64,000 nucleotides of DNA from Bryopsis sp. KO-2023 (Eukaryota; Chlorophyta; Ulvophyceae; Bryopsidales; Bryopsidaceae): assembly GCA_030272585.1 (NCBI GenBank), contig BSYQ01000010.1, forward strand, positions 4,712,001 through 4,776,000, written 5' to 3'. The notes below the pieces were generated by a model, which saw only the letters and a list, made by a program, of their open reading frames with translations, was not told where the DNA came from and made no database searches. This document shows, one piece after another, positions 1-13,159 of the stretch. How positions within the stretch are numbered: the first letter of the stretch is position 1; each line of letters begins with the position of its first letter. Made by a program: the position numbers and the translations under genes.

Positions 1-18
1 GACCCAGACGCGTGACAG

Positions 19-552
19 TCATCCTCTACACGGCGACCGCTCACCGGAAAGTACAGGCTCGCTCCCGCTATTCGACGATTTCTTGTGAAGGTCTCCGTCA
101 CGACAAAACTCCCCCTCGTTCACGGACGCGCCGTGGTTTCGACTAGGCGATGCTCCCTCCCCATGTCTCTCGAAGTCCGTGGCCCGACATTCTTCGCCCC
201 CTTCTTCCTTAAATACCGAGTGGGGGTGGAAGGGCGGCTCCCCAGCTGCCTTGACGCCATCGCATTGAGTAAGGAAGGCCACAGTGTCGTCGTACTCGGT
301 CAGTTTCTGAAGGTCTTCTGACGTCATTATTTCGTTATCCGCGCCCTGAACAGAGGCCCCAGCGCTCTCATCTCCAGACACCAGCGCCACCGACTGGCGT
401 TGGCCGTCCCCACCCCCTAGCCTCTGCTCTTCCAGCACCAAGTCAATCTCCTCCAAGCTATTCGTTTCTGGGTTGAAAACCGTCACTGGAATGGTTTGGC
501 GACCATCGCCACCCTCCAGCACGATATAAGGAACTCTCCCAGTTTTCGACAT
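19..552 (-). CDS. Possible first exon of a hypothetical gene
   Basis: An ATG at 552 opens a 177-codon frame on the minus strand that ends at a TGA at 19-21. The encoded protein is hydrophilic and acidic, with a beta-strand-like start (VPYIVLEGG) followed by Glu/Gly/Ser-rich low-complexity sequence, and it matches no family I recognise. The length is more than chance would usually give in this GC range. In this intron-rich genome the frame may be left earlier through a GT donor, for example near position 258, with the rest of the gene beyond the window edge. Nothing on the other strand competes convincingly. Coding status and exon end are both inference. Confidence 0.35.
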   Translation of the reverse strand: MSKTGRVPYIVLEGGDGRQTIPVTVFNPETNSLEEIDLVLEEQRLGGGDGQRQSVALVSGDESAGASVQGADNEIMTSEDLQKLTEYDDTVAFLTQCDGVKAAGEPPFHPHSVFKEEGGEECRATDFERHGEGASPSRNHGASVNEGEFCRDGDLHKKSSNSGSEPVLSGERSPCRG

Positions 553-2515
553 CTCACTTTTTTGCCTCCTTCCACCGAAACCTCTCTTCCACCTCAGCTA
601 CCGAACGCTCTCGGAAAAGAGAAACAGTGGCGATGGCTGCTTCGCTCAGATACGGCCTCCCTACTGCTATGAGAACGTCCGAATGGAAACTGCTCTGTCA
701 GACCTGTTCACAACACAGGAAACGGGCCTCAGTTCAGCCGAGAGCTCTGCCTGTCGCCAGGACACGGTGACAGGTTTACTCACGCATTACGCTGGCTCCA
801 TGAACGCAACGACCATGCGCTGCGAGACGAGCTGTGTTGCCACAGCGGGAGAAGTCTAGAGAGGTGACAATCACAGTCACTGTACTCCCACGACAGTTAT
901 AGAAACCACCACTACTGAAATAAAATTGAGAAGGCCATTTCGCGCAGCAGCAATGCTCGCAACCGGACCAGCTCGCCAGAAACAGGCAAAAGGAAAGCGA
1001 GTGTGAAGTGTCGTTCACACCGCCCGGCAGCTGACTCTTATTCTTCACCGGACAGAACCTGCCAGCGAGCAGAAGATAAAAACAGTGCAGCCCAAAATAG
1101 CTACCTATCGATCTGGAGACGCAACAGAATCTCGGGCCCAACGTGACCTCGCAGCAATCCGCTGTAAAAAAAAAACAACACACAAGAATGTCTTCCGTGG
1201 TCTGGAACTCTTACGTCTCCATAGTAGCGGCACACCCCCGCTGCCCGAGCGATCTCATACAACGACTAAAACAGATGAGGAGATTGACTTCCAATAAAGA
1301 ATGCGAAATCAGATAGGTTGACGCATGCACATCAGCCGCCAGATCTCCACCACAGGTTGGAGGAGATCGACCCAACGCCACAGCGAGTGTTGCAGACACC
1401 ACCTTTTTACTTCTCCCTTCCAATCTTCAGGTAAGTGTCTATCGACCCAAGGTCCCCATTAGTGGCCGACGAAATCCTTGCAGCACGGAGGCTAAAAAAT
1501 CGGCGGGCAGGAAATCAAACACGAGCGACACGTGGCGCGAGTGCGGCCCAAGGTTGAAAGAACGAGTGGAAATACTGCACGGCGTCGACGATTGTGCATA
1601 GATCTGTTGAGATCGTAGGGTCCCCAAAACCATGTGCTAACTATTACAGCACAATTGGGGACGACCGCTCCTGGATGCAGAGGTCGTGGAGGCGACCGCC
1701 CACGAACATCTAAACGAACCATTGTTTAAAATCGGCACGAAAACAAACAAACAAACAACATTTACACGAAAACACCAACCCCACAACCTCGGAATGCACC
1801 GATCATCAGAAATCCACCCAACGTTTTTCCCACTCTCTGAAGGGAGAAAAAAACACAGGGAGGGTGGGTAATAAGGCACTCCTGCCAACAGCGCTGCCTT
1901 ACCACTCCAATAGATGTGGATGCATGCATTAACTTTGTAAAACGACTTTATGATTGGGTTTTGAAGCAAAGTACGCTTTGCTCCCTTTCCCGAGTTCAGA
2001 ACGCTGTGAACATTGGCGTTGTTGGTGACATGGAAACGAGCATAACGAATCCAGAGCCTCTTTTTTCCCTTGCACTCCTCATTGTTAGTAAAAGTATCAA
2101 AAAAACAAAAGAACCCTACCCTGCTATTTATGTACATGCATCTGGTGTCAGGATGGCGTTCCCCATAGGGCTTGCGAAAAGAAAACGAGCTCCGTAGAGC
2201 AATAAATTCCACGTCTATCACCGCTGCACCACCGCGTCGCAATTGTCTATGCAGAGCTGCTGCAGAGTAGAGGGCGTGTGTAGCAGCGTCCTCAAAGCAA
2301 GGTTCGGGTTCACCCCTCATTTCGTGCCTTTTCTCTCAGACGGACCGCGTTGTGTTTCGCCAACCGATCATCGATGTGGGCCTATGTGTGACCACAAGGG
2401 GCCTCGTTATTGAACCACTCGCGTTTTCTTCCAACACGTTCAGGGTTTCGTTTGCTGATGGATTTGCAGACAAGATTCAGCCGTCGGCCGCCACGTGCGT
2501 CGCGGAAGAATCGTC
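553..2515. other. Intergenic stretch without a supported gene
   Basis: Reading frames here are short or AT-rich and lack family resemblance. A 227-codon minus frame at 1637-2320 has a composition (Phe, Cys, Asn, Lys scattered; no motif) typical of a chance frame. It presumably holds the promoter of the minus-strand gene at the left edge and the 5' region of the RecN gene. A short (AAAC)n run lies near 1740. Confidence 0.5.
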
Positions 2516-5500
2516 ATGATGTCCATGTTTGCCCGATCTGTTCACGCCTTCGTCAAAGAGCCCGTTTTTCGTCGTGAGTCAAGAGCACCAAGAAGCCTTC
2601 CTGTGATGTGACTGGGGAGGCCAATGTCTAGAAGTCACACCCCTTGTGTGTTCCCATAAGAAAAGATCACCATTGTGTTTCAAATGCATACCTCGGAGAA
2701 TTCGTTAAGCTGAGCACGTCAGATGCCTCACGATTGAAAAATCCAAAAGTGTGATGAAGAGAAGCCTTTGAACCAAACCTAAATCCACCAATGTGATCTC
2801 CTTTTTTTTTGGAACATCCCAATCTTTCCAGCGGTCAGAGAAAACTCAAAATCGTGTGAGTAATGACGATTTTGTTATTTTTCCCTTCACACAGGGTTCC
2901 CGTGCTATTCGACTAAATTTGCAGATGGATTTTCTGGAAATGTGGATGGGGCGACCCCAGGGGGGGGCGGCTGTCACGCATCGGAAGAAAATTATGTGGA
3001 TGAGACGTTTTTGGAGAGTGTGTGGATCCGGGATTTTGCTCTCGTCAAAGAGCAGCGTGTTGGGTTTACTCCAGGCCTCAATGTTATCACTGGGGAAAGC
3101 GGAGCTGGGAAATCTGTACTGGCAAGTTCTTGAACCATCCGTTGATCCTTGATTTTTTTCCCAGATATCGATCAACCGCAAAAAGGGTTGTGAATTTTTG
3201 TTGGCACCAGACAAATCATGCATTTTGTATGTTGGAAAAGCGCTCCTTTCTTTGTTCAGAAAAAAACAGTATTGATTTTTAAAGACAGAGAGAGAGAGGA
3301 AAATGAAAGCAATGGCTCTTTCAGGTTCAAGCTTTTGGTCAAGTTTTGGGGGGGTCGACGATGGACAACTGTATTCGATCGCCTTCCGAAATGGCTGTGA
3401 TCGAGGCCAATTTTCGCCTGTCTAAAGGCATGTCTGTCGCTGCCACCCAGAAGCTTCTCGATCTCGGCTTCCCTAGTCGCGCTCTGAAAGACAATAGAGA
3501 AAATATGGAAGGATTACTGATCAGGCGAGAGGTACTCCTGATGATTCAAATGCAACACTGATGCTGGATGATTCAATTGCTAAAGATGAAAGGGGCATTT
3601 AAATAGATATAAATAAATAAATGCTTTTTTTCTTGATGGAAAAGGCAGAGTATCGATGACTGATTTGACTCTCATGAACAAATAGACAGGCAACTTACGT
3701 TAGTATTTTTGTGCTCTCCATTTTTTTTTTCCGACATTGCACAGATAACTCAGACTCCAAACGGTTTGAGGAGCCGTTGCTTCGTGAATGGGGCTGCCAC
3801 TTCGCTGCGAGTTTTGCGAGATATTGGGGGTTTCCTGGTGGATGTGAACGGCCAAAATTCATCACAATTACTCAGGGAATCCAGCATGCAGCTCACCCTG
3901 CTGGACCGCATTGCAGGAACTGTGGACAGAGCATCCAGTTTTGAAAAAAAACTCCTGAAAATGAAGGCTCTTGAACAGCAGGTGTTTTGATATGGATAGT
4001 AGTGGTATTTTTTGCACATCTTTTTTCCGTGGATGTTTTCTCATAAGAACTGACTAATGATCTTGTCTTCGTATTTCCCGTCACTAGCGGTGTCAATATC
4101 GCTTCAGCGAAAAGAGCAAAACAAAACAAGTATTGATATGTTTGGGATGGCTTTTTTATCCTGCACTTCACCAACGATTCGGAGATTCTTGAAAAACTTG
4201 AAGAAAAATTTGTCTTTTTTTTGCAACGTTCCAGATGGATGATATTTTGGCTCTGGGTGATGAGGAAGAGAGGGACAGGCTGCAAGAGCTATGCGACAGA
4301 ATGGGTTGGTGGTTCTGTTTTTGTTTCCAACATTATTTTTTTAACAAATAGTTCATTTTTAATCTTCCTTTTGTGAAAATCGATGTGGAGCCCTCTGTGA
4401 TTATATCTTCTTTTGTTCACCTGATAGGAAGTGTGCAAGTCAAAGAGAATTTTTTAATCTTTATTTTTCTGTTCAAATCGTGTCTTCTTCTCATGAGTCT
4501 TGCTACGAAAAACAAAAGGGAGAAAATCGAAGAAAGATATAAGAGTTGTTTAACAATATTTTTGACGTTTTGTTTTGTTTCCTTTTTTTTATTTTTAAAG
4601 CCACAATGAAGTTAATGGAAGGGGAGGAGGTGGATTTGAGAAAAAGCATCAGAAAAATGGAGTCTCGACGAAACCTCGTTGGACAGTGTGGACTTGTTGG
4701 AACATCGCTTGGAGGTGTGCAATTCAGCTCCGATAGGAAAGTAAAAGGCAACTGATCAACCAACTGGTTTGAAACAAATCTGTCAAAAAACAAGATGCCA
4801 TTTGGGGGCTTCCTGTGTTTAAGGGAACTGCCACCACCTCGAGAAGCTAAAAGGAACAGTTTTCGGAAGGGGGACTATTTCTTTGTACAGGTTAGAAAAC
4901 CTGCGTGTCGTTTTTAAATGGTTGGGTTTCTCGCCAGTGAATTTGCCAGCTTGAAGTCCAAACAGGAATCAGCTAAAACACTAGCTATTTTTCTGGGGTG
5001 TTTAAGGTGATGGGACAGGTGGGGGGATTGCCAGCGCCATTCAAGATGTCACATCGCAAGTGCGGTCAATTGCAGCAAAAGAGGAGCAAAATCACGGTAA
5101 TAGCATCCAACCTATGTGTGTGTGTTAGTAGTTTAAGTTTTATTTTTCTCAACTTGTCTATGTTTCAGGTTTTTACAACTAATTAAAATTTTACCTTTTC
5201 TGCGTGTTACAATAACGAATTGCTTGACTAGCAAAAATGGAAAATTAGCTCCAGGTCATTTTCTATTAATAACCTATTTTCCTTGGGAAGGTTTAAATTT
5301 TGAAGATGCTGAGCTCCAAAACAAAATGTCTGCAGGGTTTCTTTTCAAAAGGATTTTGTGCATCAAATTAAAATTAGTTTTTCTTGTTTTTTCTTATTTC
5401 AAGGGGGGGTGGGGTGCTCATTGGTAGATTCACTGATATTATGAAATGTCCCATCAATCATTCATCTCACTTTGTTACAATTGCAACCGCTCCTTGGAAA

Positions 5501-8350
5501 TTGTGTGCGTTTTTTTGGAAGAGGGTGCCATTTATCTATCTATCCATGTTTTTTTTTTTGTTTTTCTTCAGGGGATGGTGAAAGTGAGGATGAGCTGAAG
5601 GGGGATACAATGATGGAGGGCGCCCTGGATGCACTGGCGATTGCTGCTGATAAAATCTACGATGCGCAAGATTTGGTCAGCAATTGAATATGTACTCAGA
5701 ATCTAAGTGGAAGTCACCAGCTACCAACTTTTTTTTGTCCAGTGCAACTCATTGAGTTCTTGTGCTAATATTTGCTGTGTTTTTATTTCTTTCATTTTTT
5801 TTGCTCGTCAGTGATGCCCATGTATGTTCAAAATCACTGATCGCCATCTAGGTTTTCAATTTAAATTTTCCAGTTGCACACTGTATCTATTGGTTTTAAA
5901 TTTACCTTGGGGTGGGTTTGTGTAAAGGTGATGACTTATGCCGAGACGTTTCAATTCGATGAATTCGAATATGATGAAATGGGGGAGAGACTACGGAAGG
6001 TACATTCCCCCCTGACAAACAAAAGCAAAAAAGATTCATAGCAATAAATATAGGTTTCAGAAATTTTGATATATGTTTAAATGTGCATTATATCAGGGTC
6101 AGCTTACCCTTTTTCCAAACTGACCGCTGGTTCAAATTCAAGGAAGCCAATTTCTCAGCAACTGCGATCTAATTCTGTAACTTTCCGCCCTGGAGGGAAT
6201 TTGCTCTCTTTTTTTTTCGTTTGTATGGTTGTGCAGCAAACCTTTCATCCAGCGAACTATTTTTGACATGTGTAAACAATGGGCATAATTTTTTTCTGTA
6301 AAGAAGGGGTTCTTTTGCCACATAACAAATGAAAAACAGGGTCAACTAGTTTGTGGGGCCATTTCTTGACTAGATGCTATTTGATTTTTTGGAAGATTGA
6401 GGTGATCCTTCGAGACTTTGATTGTTCAACATCTGAGGAGATTCTGAAATTGGCCAAGGAAGCTGAAGAGAAGCTGGAACGATGGTATCAAATGGAAGGT
6501 GAGACATTGAAAATTGAGCATTGAACTACAGAGAATGATAAATTTGCAAAACATTTACATCCAGGTTGAAATCCTCAAAAAGGTGGTGTTCTACTGGTGA
6601 TAAAATCCAGTCTGTGTTTTGCAGATAAGCAAGGGGACTGGGCAGAAGAATTGGCTTGTGTGAAGGAAGACGTAACTCAGGATGGCTGTGAATTGAGCAA
6701 GATGCGAAGGGCAGCTGCCGGGAAGCTGCGGACTGCTGTGGAGTTTTGCTTGGAACAACTGGCAATGGGATCCAGTCGATTCGATGTTCGCATTTCCTGG
6801 GACAAGGCATATCCAGTAGGGCTAGGGCATCCTGTTGTTTTTTGGTGATGTTTGCGGTGGTGTGGGCGGCAATCTGAGCCTGGACACAAAACTGCCATTC
6901 GCGGTTGATTCTCAAGATTGTGGTTTTCAGGAAAAATCGGGATTGGTTATACCGGATGACTTGGCCTGGGAGGTTGGAGAGCGGGGTCAATGCTCGTATA
7001 GGCCTGGTCGGAAGGGGTTTGATAATGTTGAATTCTTGCTGGCAGCTGGTCCCCAGGAGCCCCTGCGGCCTTTGGGGGCGGTAGCATCGGGTGGTGAGAG
7101 CTCTCGATTGATGCTAGCTTTGAAATCTGCACCGGTTGCTATGGCCGAAGAAGGTAACAGCTGGGATTGGAGTCTGGTTGACAGTTGTTTTGGAAGGCAG
7201 TTGCTCAATCCGTTGCTTGTCTTGATGAGGATTTTTTTGTTTCTCGTTATGGAGATGAAAAGCAACCAGAGGGGGGGGTGAGTGACAGCGGAAGCAAGGA
7301 CGGTTTTGTCGAGATTGAGGGTAGGGATGGCGAACAAGTATTGCTCAGCTTGCACAGCTCTGAACGAGGCTTGTTCGATTCCAATGATCGGATCGGTAAT
7401 GCAGGCACAGAGTCATTCACAGCTGTTTTCCTCACTCGTTCCGAAATATTCATGTTTCTTTGCTCGAAATTCTTATCAGTGTTTCGCAGGAAGGCCTAGC
7501 AGATATGTCATGTGGTTTTGAATCTGGCTTGATCATTGAAGCTAGTTGAGGAGTCCATTCTTATTCACTCATTATTCTTGGGCTGTAGAATCGGTGACAA
7601 GCCGTGGGGCTCCAGTCATGGTTTTGGATGAGCTGGATTCTGGGGTCGGAGGCCGCCTCGGTCAGACAGTGGGAAAGATGCTGAAAGCCCTGTCAACCTC
7701 AAATGCAACGACCACCGGACAAGTAGTGTGTGTTTCCCACTTACCGCAGGTGGGCCGACCAAACATAGAAAACCAACTTTTCCCCATCTTGATTAACTTC
7801 GGCAAATTTTATTGGCAAAACTCGCTTTCCTCAATGTGGTTGCATAGGGTAGTTCATTTTTTTTGTAATTTTTTTTGCAGGTGGCTGCCTTTGCGGGCCA
7901 TCACATCAAAGTGCAAAAATCTGAAAGAAGCGATGGTCGCTTGGTGACGGAGTTTGTAATTTTAACAGAACCCACCGATCGTGCAGAAGAAGTTGCTGAT
8001 ATGCTTGGTAAGACTGAAAGCTCACAGCAAATAAGTGGTAACAACCCAACACTTAAACAATGATAAACCAAGTCTGACTGCCATCCACATTGTCCCTTTT
8101 TTCGACAAACTGATACTGTGCTCTGCAATGATCCCCATATATACATTCTATTACAAAGCAATTCCAGAATCTCTGCAGTCGCCTTGGCGGGTTATGTGAT
8201 GGAGTTTTTCTGTTGCTCTTTTTTTTTCTAGGGGTAGGACACATGGCAGCCGTGAAGCTGCTGTGTGATGCACAAGGTTGGCCTGTGGAAAAAATCGAAA
8301 GTGGAATGGATAAATTGGGCGACTCCATATCGATGCACAGCACTGGGTAG
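2516..8350 (+). CDS. recN: DNA repair ATPase RecN, nuclear-encoded, 16 exons
   Basis: RecN is the SMC-like ATPase of bacterial double-strand-break repair; plant and algal copies are thought to act in organelles. Exons: 2516-2573, 2832-2855, 2895-3121, 3325-3531, 3745-3981, 4235-4304, 4601-4714, 5007-5096, 5572-5675, 5928-5999, 6396-6498, 6625-6815, 6931-7153, 7589-7749, 7881-8007, 8232-8350. All junctions close in frame, giving about 708 residues against about 550 in bacteria. Walker A GESGAGKS lies near residue 94, followed by the RecN block VDVNGQNS, an acidic coiled-coil middle, the ABC signature ASGGESSRLML near 551, Walker B VMVLDELDSG near 587, and the family's VSHLPQVAAF. The extra N-terminus (MMSMFARSVHAFV...) looks like an organelle presequence. 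Intron 3 has a GC donor (CTG|GCAAGT). Exon 2 (24 nt) could be skipped without breaking the frame, and the 4601-5096 part is the least certain. Identification is strong. Confidence 0.9.
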
Positions 8351-9258
8351 ACACTGTCTCGTCGAAGCATTATTTGCTTTTTTTTTGCGGGGTGCATAAT
8401 TCATCTCTAATGAATGCTATTGTAGTATATGAATGGCTCTTACGGATATTGTTTCCGTGTTTTCTTTTTTTTGGTATTTTCTTTTGATCCAGGATTTGGT
8501 AGTGAGCTCTGCAGATAGGGGGGTTGGTTTGTCAACTGATAACATGCTGCTTAAGTTTCTGAAGGATGGGTTTCATCAGAACACCCTCAGTGTATTCATC
8601 GACATTTCCAGGTTAATCCATTGGATGACCGTCTCTCTCTCTCGCTTTGTGTATCGATGAAAAGTGCACCTGGGCATGGAGCAGAAATGCAGCACAACCC
8701 GATATATAACCTGATATATGGCTGGGTTCCAAATGCATGGGCTATTTCAGCAATACGAATGAACCACCATCAATTATTTCCTTCCGGTCGATTCGCTTTT
8801 TCGACATGGTTTCACATTCGCTCGAGATTGATGGCGGAGGGGACATTCTCCGTTTCATCCGTAAACAAAAAAAAAACATGTTTGTTTTCTTGTTTTTTTC
8901 CCCGTCCATCGAGCACCTGAAAACTCATCGTACCATGCAGCACTTCTCTCTATCTTAAGGAATCTATTTACCGTCATCATGCAATTTAAATGAACATGGC
9001 TCTTGATTGACAAACAAGGAATTGAGTGCCCCATCCACCCCCAAGTGTTGGGGAAGCCAAGGCAACAAACATCTCTACACACCTAATATATATATATGTC
9101 GACATAACCACTACCACATTCGTCTTTTTCAGTTGGTCAAATTCCACCTCCTCCCTTTTTTCATCTACATCTACCAAGCACCTCACTAACACTAGCACCA
9201 CATCTCTACCTGTTTCCCATTGAGCCAATTTCAAAGCAACTAAACTAGCCAACGGAAC
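8351..9258. other. Convergent 3' region between RecN and SSRP1
   Basis: Both neighbours end here, so this is 3' untranslated and intergenic sequence. A frame around 8494-8612 lies between AG and GT and could be read as an exon, but it does not join RecN in frame and resembles nothing. A short (TA)n run lies near 9090. Confidence 0.5.
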
Positions 9259-12200
9259 CTATTCCACCTCCATATCGTCTTGACCCCCTGATGCCTCCTT
9301 AGATTTTTTCTCCTTGTAGGCCACCATTTCCTCTTTGTATCTGATTTTGTCTTTTTTGGCCAATTCTTCATATTTCGACTTGTCCTCAGCAGGCATCTGT
9401 TTCCATTGCTCCCCGAGATGCTTTTGAATTTGGCCAAACGAAAAATCTGAATTGGCCTCCTTCACCTGCAAAAACCGCCAATTGTGAATTCAAAGAGATG
9501 TTTCACACGCTGTTCTGTTGAATCAAGCCACCCTCCCGGCGGAAGGGAAAAAATCGAAGATGAAGGAAATACTACTGGAGTGGGGAAATTTTCAAAGCAC
9601 GGTCACCTAAAGCCTAATTCCAATATCTATTCACAAAAAATGCTCGCCCCCATTTAAAGGAAACTGGGAATGCCCTTGATCATTCATGCAGATGGATATA
9701 ACTGTGGGGATATTCACACTTGCACAGGATGTATGTTGAAAACACCTTCCAAGGAATTTTTGTAGATGAAAAAAGACGAGCTTCACACCTTGGGTCGATT
9801 TTCCACAGAATAGTACAGAAACGCGGACATTGCATTTTTCGGGGCATCTTTTGGCTTCTTTTTCTTCGTCTTTTTCCCGGACGTCGGTGCACCCTCCTCT
9901 GCCGCCTTTTTCACCTTCTTGGGGGCCGGCGTGGATGGCTTTGAACCCTCAGGATTTGATCTTTTCGTTTTTTTCTCCGCCGACTTCTTGGATGAAACTT
10001 CTTTTTTCTTTGGTGGTGCAGAAGCAGCCTTTTCCCCCTCTTCATCGCTGATAAATATTAAAAAAACAACGTTCAGCACCCAGAAAAATCAATGAAGAAT
10101 GGGGTGTTTTCAACCCTCCCCCCCTCCCCTCTCTCTCTCACAACTGTACCCAACCCTCCCCAAAAAAAGAAAAAATATGACACAAAAACAATAATACTCT
10201 CAAGGTCAGCATGACCAATTTCCACAGTGGCTAAGGTGCATGAGAATTTCAATTTTGCGCCGTGAGCTTTCTTCCTTGAAAATACAACAATTCTTTTTTC
10301 ATGTACATATATCTATATTATTTACCTGCCACCATCCCCCTCGGCCTCTACTTCGCCTTCGCTGACCATTTCCGCCCCACTGGATGAGTCATTCCCACTG
10401 GAAGGCTCACCCCCATCGTCATCTTCAGCATCAACATCGTAGTCTGAGTCTGACTCGTCACTCTTGTCCATGTTGGCTGCAGCAATGCCAGGGTCCACCC
10501 CATCATCGATGTCCAATACAGCAACCTAGGCGTTCACAACCCATCAAACACGATCCTAGCAACAATGCAGAACAATGCTTCGACCCAACATCATGATGTC
10601 TTAGGGCGAAGCTGTTTTTTTTCACAGGTCCTCCCCATTTTGTTACAGATTTTCTTGCAGATCTCTTCGGGTTGACCATATTTGATCAAGTGGTGTCCAT
10701 GGAAACCCGCTGACTAAAACCTTACCACACCGAACTAGAGGATCAGGTCAGAGAAGGAATCTTACCTGGCCACCAGGTCCATTTTGCGCCGATCTCAAAT
10801 TATCCACTCGAATGTGTTTCGCGGTGATGAACTCAAAGAGTTTTGGCCATTCCGTTCGCTGAATGCCCCTGAACTGCTGCTCGATGGTGTTCTTTGTTCG
10901 AATCTGCAAGTCGAAAGTTTTTGCGCTTCCGCTGACCACCCCCATCCCCTGTCTCAGAAACTCAACGCAGTCGATGTCCTCGTGGTAAATCAAGATGGGG
11001 GGTTTCTGGATGAAGAAGAAAGCTCGCTCCAATGGATACAAGTAGCCTTCGTATGCCTTGTACGAACAGCGAATGCAATGATCCCCGGCGTGGCTTTTGA
11101 AGTTTGCTGCTTTCGTGACCTGTGTGTGTGAAATAGACAATGCATCAGCAGATGTAAAAAAATCCCCTTTTGTTAGAAATAGAACACTCACTGCAAAACT
11201 TTTTTTTATTCAATTTCGTTTTTGGTTGTCTTTTTTTGCGAGGGGGGGGGGGGGAAACTGCTTTTCTGGAGCGATATGCAGCAAATATCGCACCTTGGCT
11301 CCGGAAAGCCCCTTCAGACACTTGGCAAAAACCTCGTGAGCCAAGCCCTTCATTTCTGGAGCAAGATAACCCCCATTCTTCTCGTTCTTGGCTGCCAGCA
11401 ATTCTTCAGAGATGTCCATTGTTAAAGAAAAATCCTCCTCAGATGGAAACTGACACAGGATGTGACTGTACGAAGTTTGGCCCTTTCTGATCGGATGGTC
11501 TAATGAGATGACCACCAGCATTTGAGGGGGATTCGGCCGAGGCAAAATGAAGAGTCTTGAAATGGAGCTGAATGCCACACAACCAACAAAATTTCCCTCT
11601 CAATACTTGGCCATCAAAGAAAAAACTGAAACAAAGGTATACTTCACAGCAGTGTTACAAAATTCTTGATATGACTAATCAGATATTGCTGCCAGTGACA
11701 TGATTGTCGGATTCTTGGGCTATGAATGCTTTCTTTTTTGCCCCATAAATGATTCTGAAACCTCTTCCAGGTTGATTTTTTCTGAAATTGCTTTCCAAAT
11801 TTATTGCCAGCTGTAACCCCCCCCCAAAAAAAATAACACACCTGTACTTGATCTTGTACTCCTGTGTCTGACCCAGAAGTTTCAAAATGTTAAGGTGCAT
11901 TTGAACTTCGAATCTGCCTCTCGGCACCAGCAGCGCCACCTCATCGAAGCTAGCCACGGCATCCGCAGAGCTGCCCACATCGGCGTCCGTGTGTCGCAAA
12001 ATCATGTCCAAAAATCGCTTGGCTGGGACCTCTCCCCCTTCAGCCGCTTCCGACGCGAACTCCTCGTTCTCCTCAGGGATGTGAAACGAAATGCCCACCA
12101 GAGCGTCTTGCCGAACGTTGCCAGTGGTGTCGTCCGTTTGGAACTCGAGCATCACTTCGTCTTTCGATTGGTTGGCGGACGTCACCTCCGGAAGCGGGAC

Positions 12201-12878
12201 GTCGAATAAGGCGTCATCACCCACGTTGAAGGTCACTGTTTTGCCATCGATATCCAGCCCGCCCCAGTTTCTTCCCGTCAAAGACATTTTTCGTTCATCC
12301 AGAGCCTGCGACCGAAACCACTTTCCAGCAATTACGAAAGCTCAACCGAAGGCATCTCCCCTTCGCTTCTGGAAATCAATTCTTTTGTTTCTAGGAGAGA
12401 GGGGCTTTTCCTCAGCACTGCTCCTCGTCGAAAAATACTTTTACGCCTCTCTTTGGAAAAAAAAAAAATTAAAAGCGAATCCTCGAATGACGACCTTCAA
12501 ACCACGAGTATAAAAACCACTCCAATTCCAAATCTGATATTTGCAGCACTGGGCATCCCACACGTAGCAAACGTTTCTTCACGTTAAAGACCCCACCTGG
12601 CCCAAAGCAGACGTCGACGCTCGTATCGTGTCCAAATCCGCATCTCTGAAACCCAGAAAATTGATTCGCTCGCCGTTGTTCTGTCTCACACCCAACTGAC
12701 ATCCTTTGGTTATTCGCGTCCAGACGAAACCAGCCACGTCGTCCTTCTTGATCTCCAGCGACTTTTTCCCGCCGATCGAGTTCCGCCAGCTCACTCCTTT
12801 CTCCGAAAACCGCAGGTACCCCGACGACTCGAAGCTGGGACCCCCAATCCGAATGTTATGAAACTGACTGTCCGCCAT
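9259..12878 (-). CDS. SSRP1: FACT complex subunit SSRP1
   Basis: SSRP1 pairs with SPT16 in the FACT histone chaperone, which loosens nucleosomes during transcription and replication. Minus-strand exons: 12878-12597, 12305-11842, 11567-11294, 11119-10766, 10525-10326, 10047-9789, 9465-9259. All phases close, giving 679 residues. The N-terminal POB3-like/PH region (start MADSQFHNIRIGG), the middle PH tandem (VVISLDHPIRKGQTSY, GDHCIRCSYKAYEGYLYPLE), an acidic Ser/Asp/Glu stretch in exon 5, a Lys-rich linker and one HMG box (KNAMSAFLYYSVENRPK onward, split by the last intron) occur in the family order. The protein stops about 17 residues after the HMG box, as in plant SSRP1, without the long animal tail. 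The start at 12878 is chosen because residues upstream in the same frame do not resemble the family. Its start lies 281 bp from the divergent SCP2-domain gene. Confidence 0.94.
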
Positions 12879-13159
12879 CGCGTCCAAACCGGCGAGACAC
12901 GCGCCTCCAAAGTGCACCCGCGATCTGAAGGAAGCGTGGGGAATAACATTCTTGAGCTTCCTCCCCACCTGACTGATGCCCACACCAAACATTTGTCACC
13001 CTGTACGACGCTCGATTTTATAACCTAATCGTCCGAAACCAACGAGAAGTCGAGAAAGCGATGGAAAAAGAAGGAACTCGTCCATCGAAAAGGTCGAGCG
13101 ACGTTTGGCAAGAATCGACGACGCTTGGGACACGCTCATTTTCGAATTGAAAGGGAGGC

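Noticed and set aside
1637-2320. 227-codon minus-strand frame
   Set aside because: Random-looking composition, no motif, no splice context; likely chance.
8494-8612. Extra C-terminal RecN exon
   Set aside because: RecN already ends in frame at 8350 after the conserved C-terminal block; joining this segment brings an immediate stop.
9080-9100. TATATATATATA run as promoter
   Set aside because: Lies between two convergent gene ends, where no start is expected; simple repeat.
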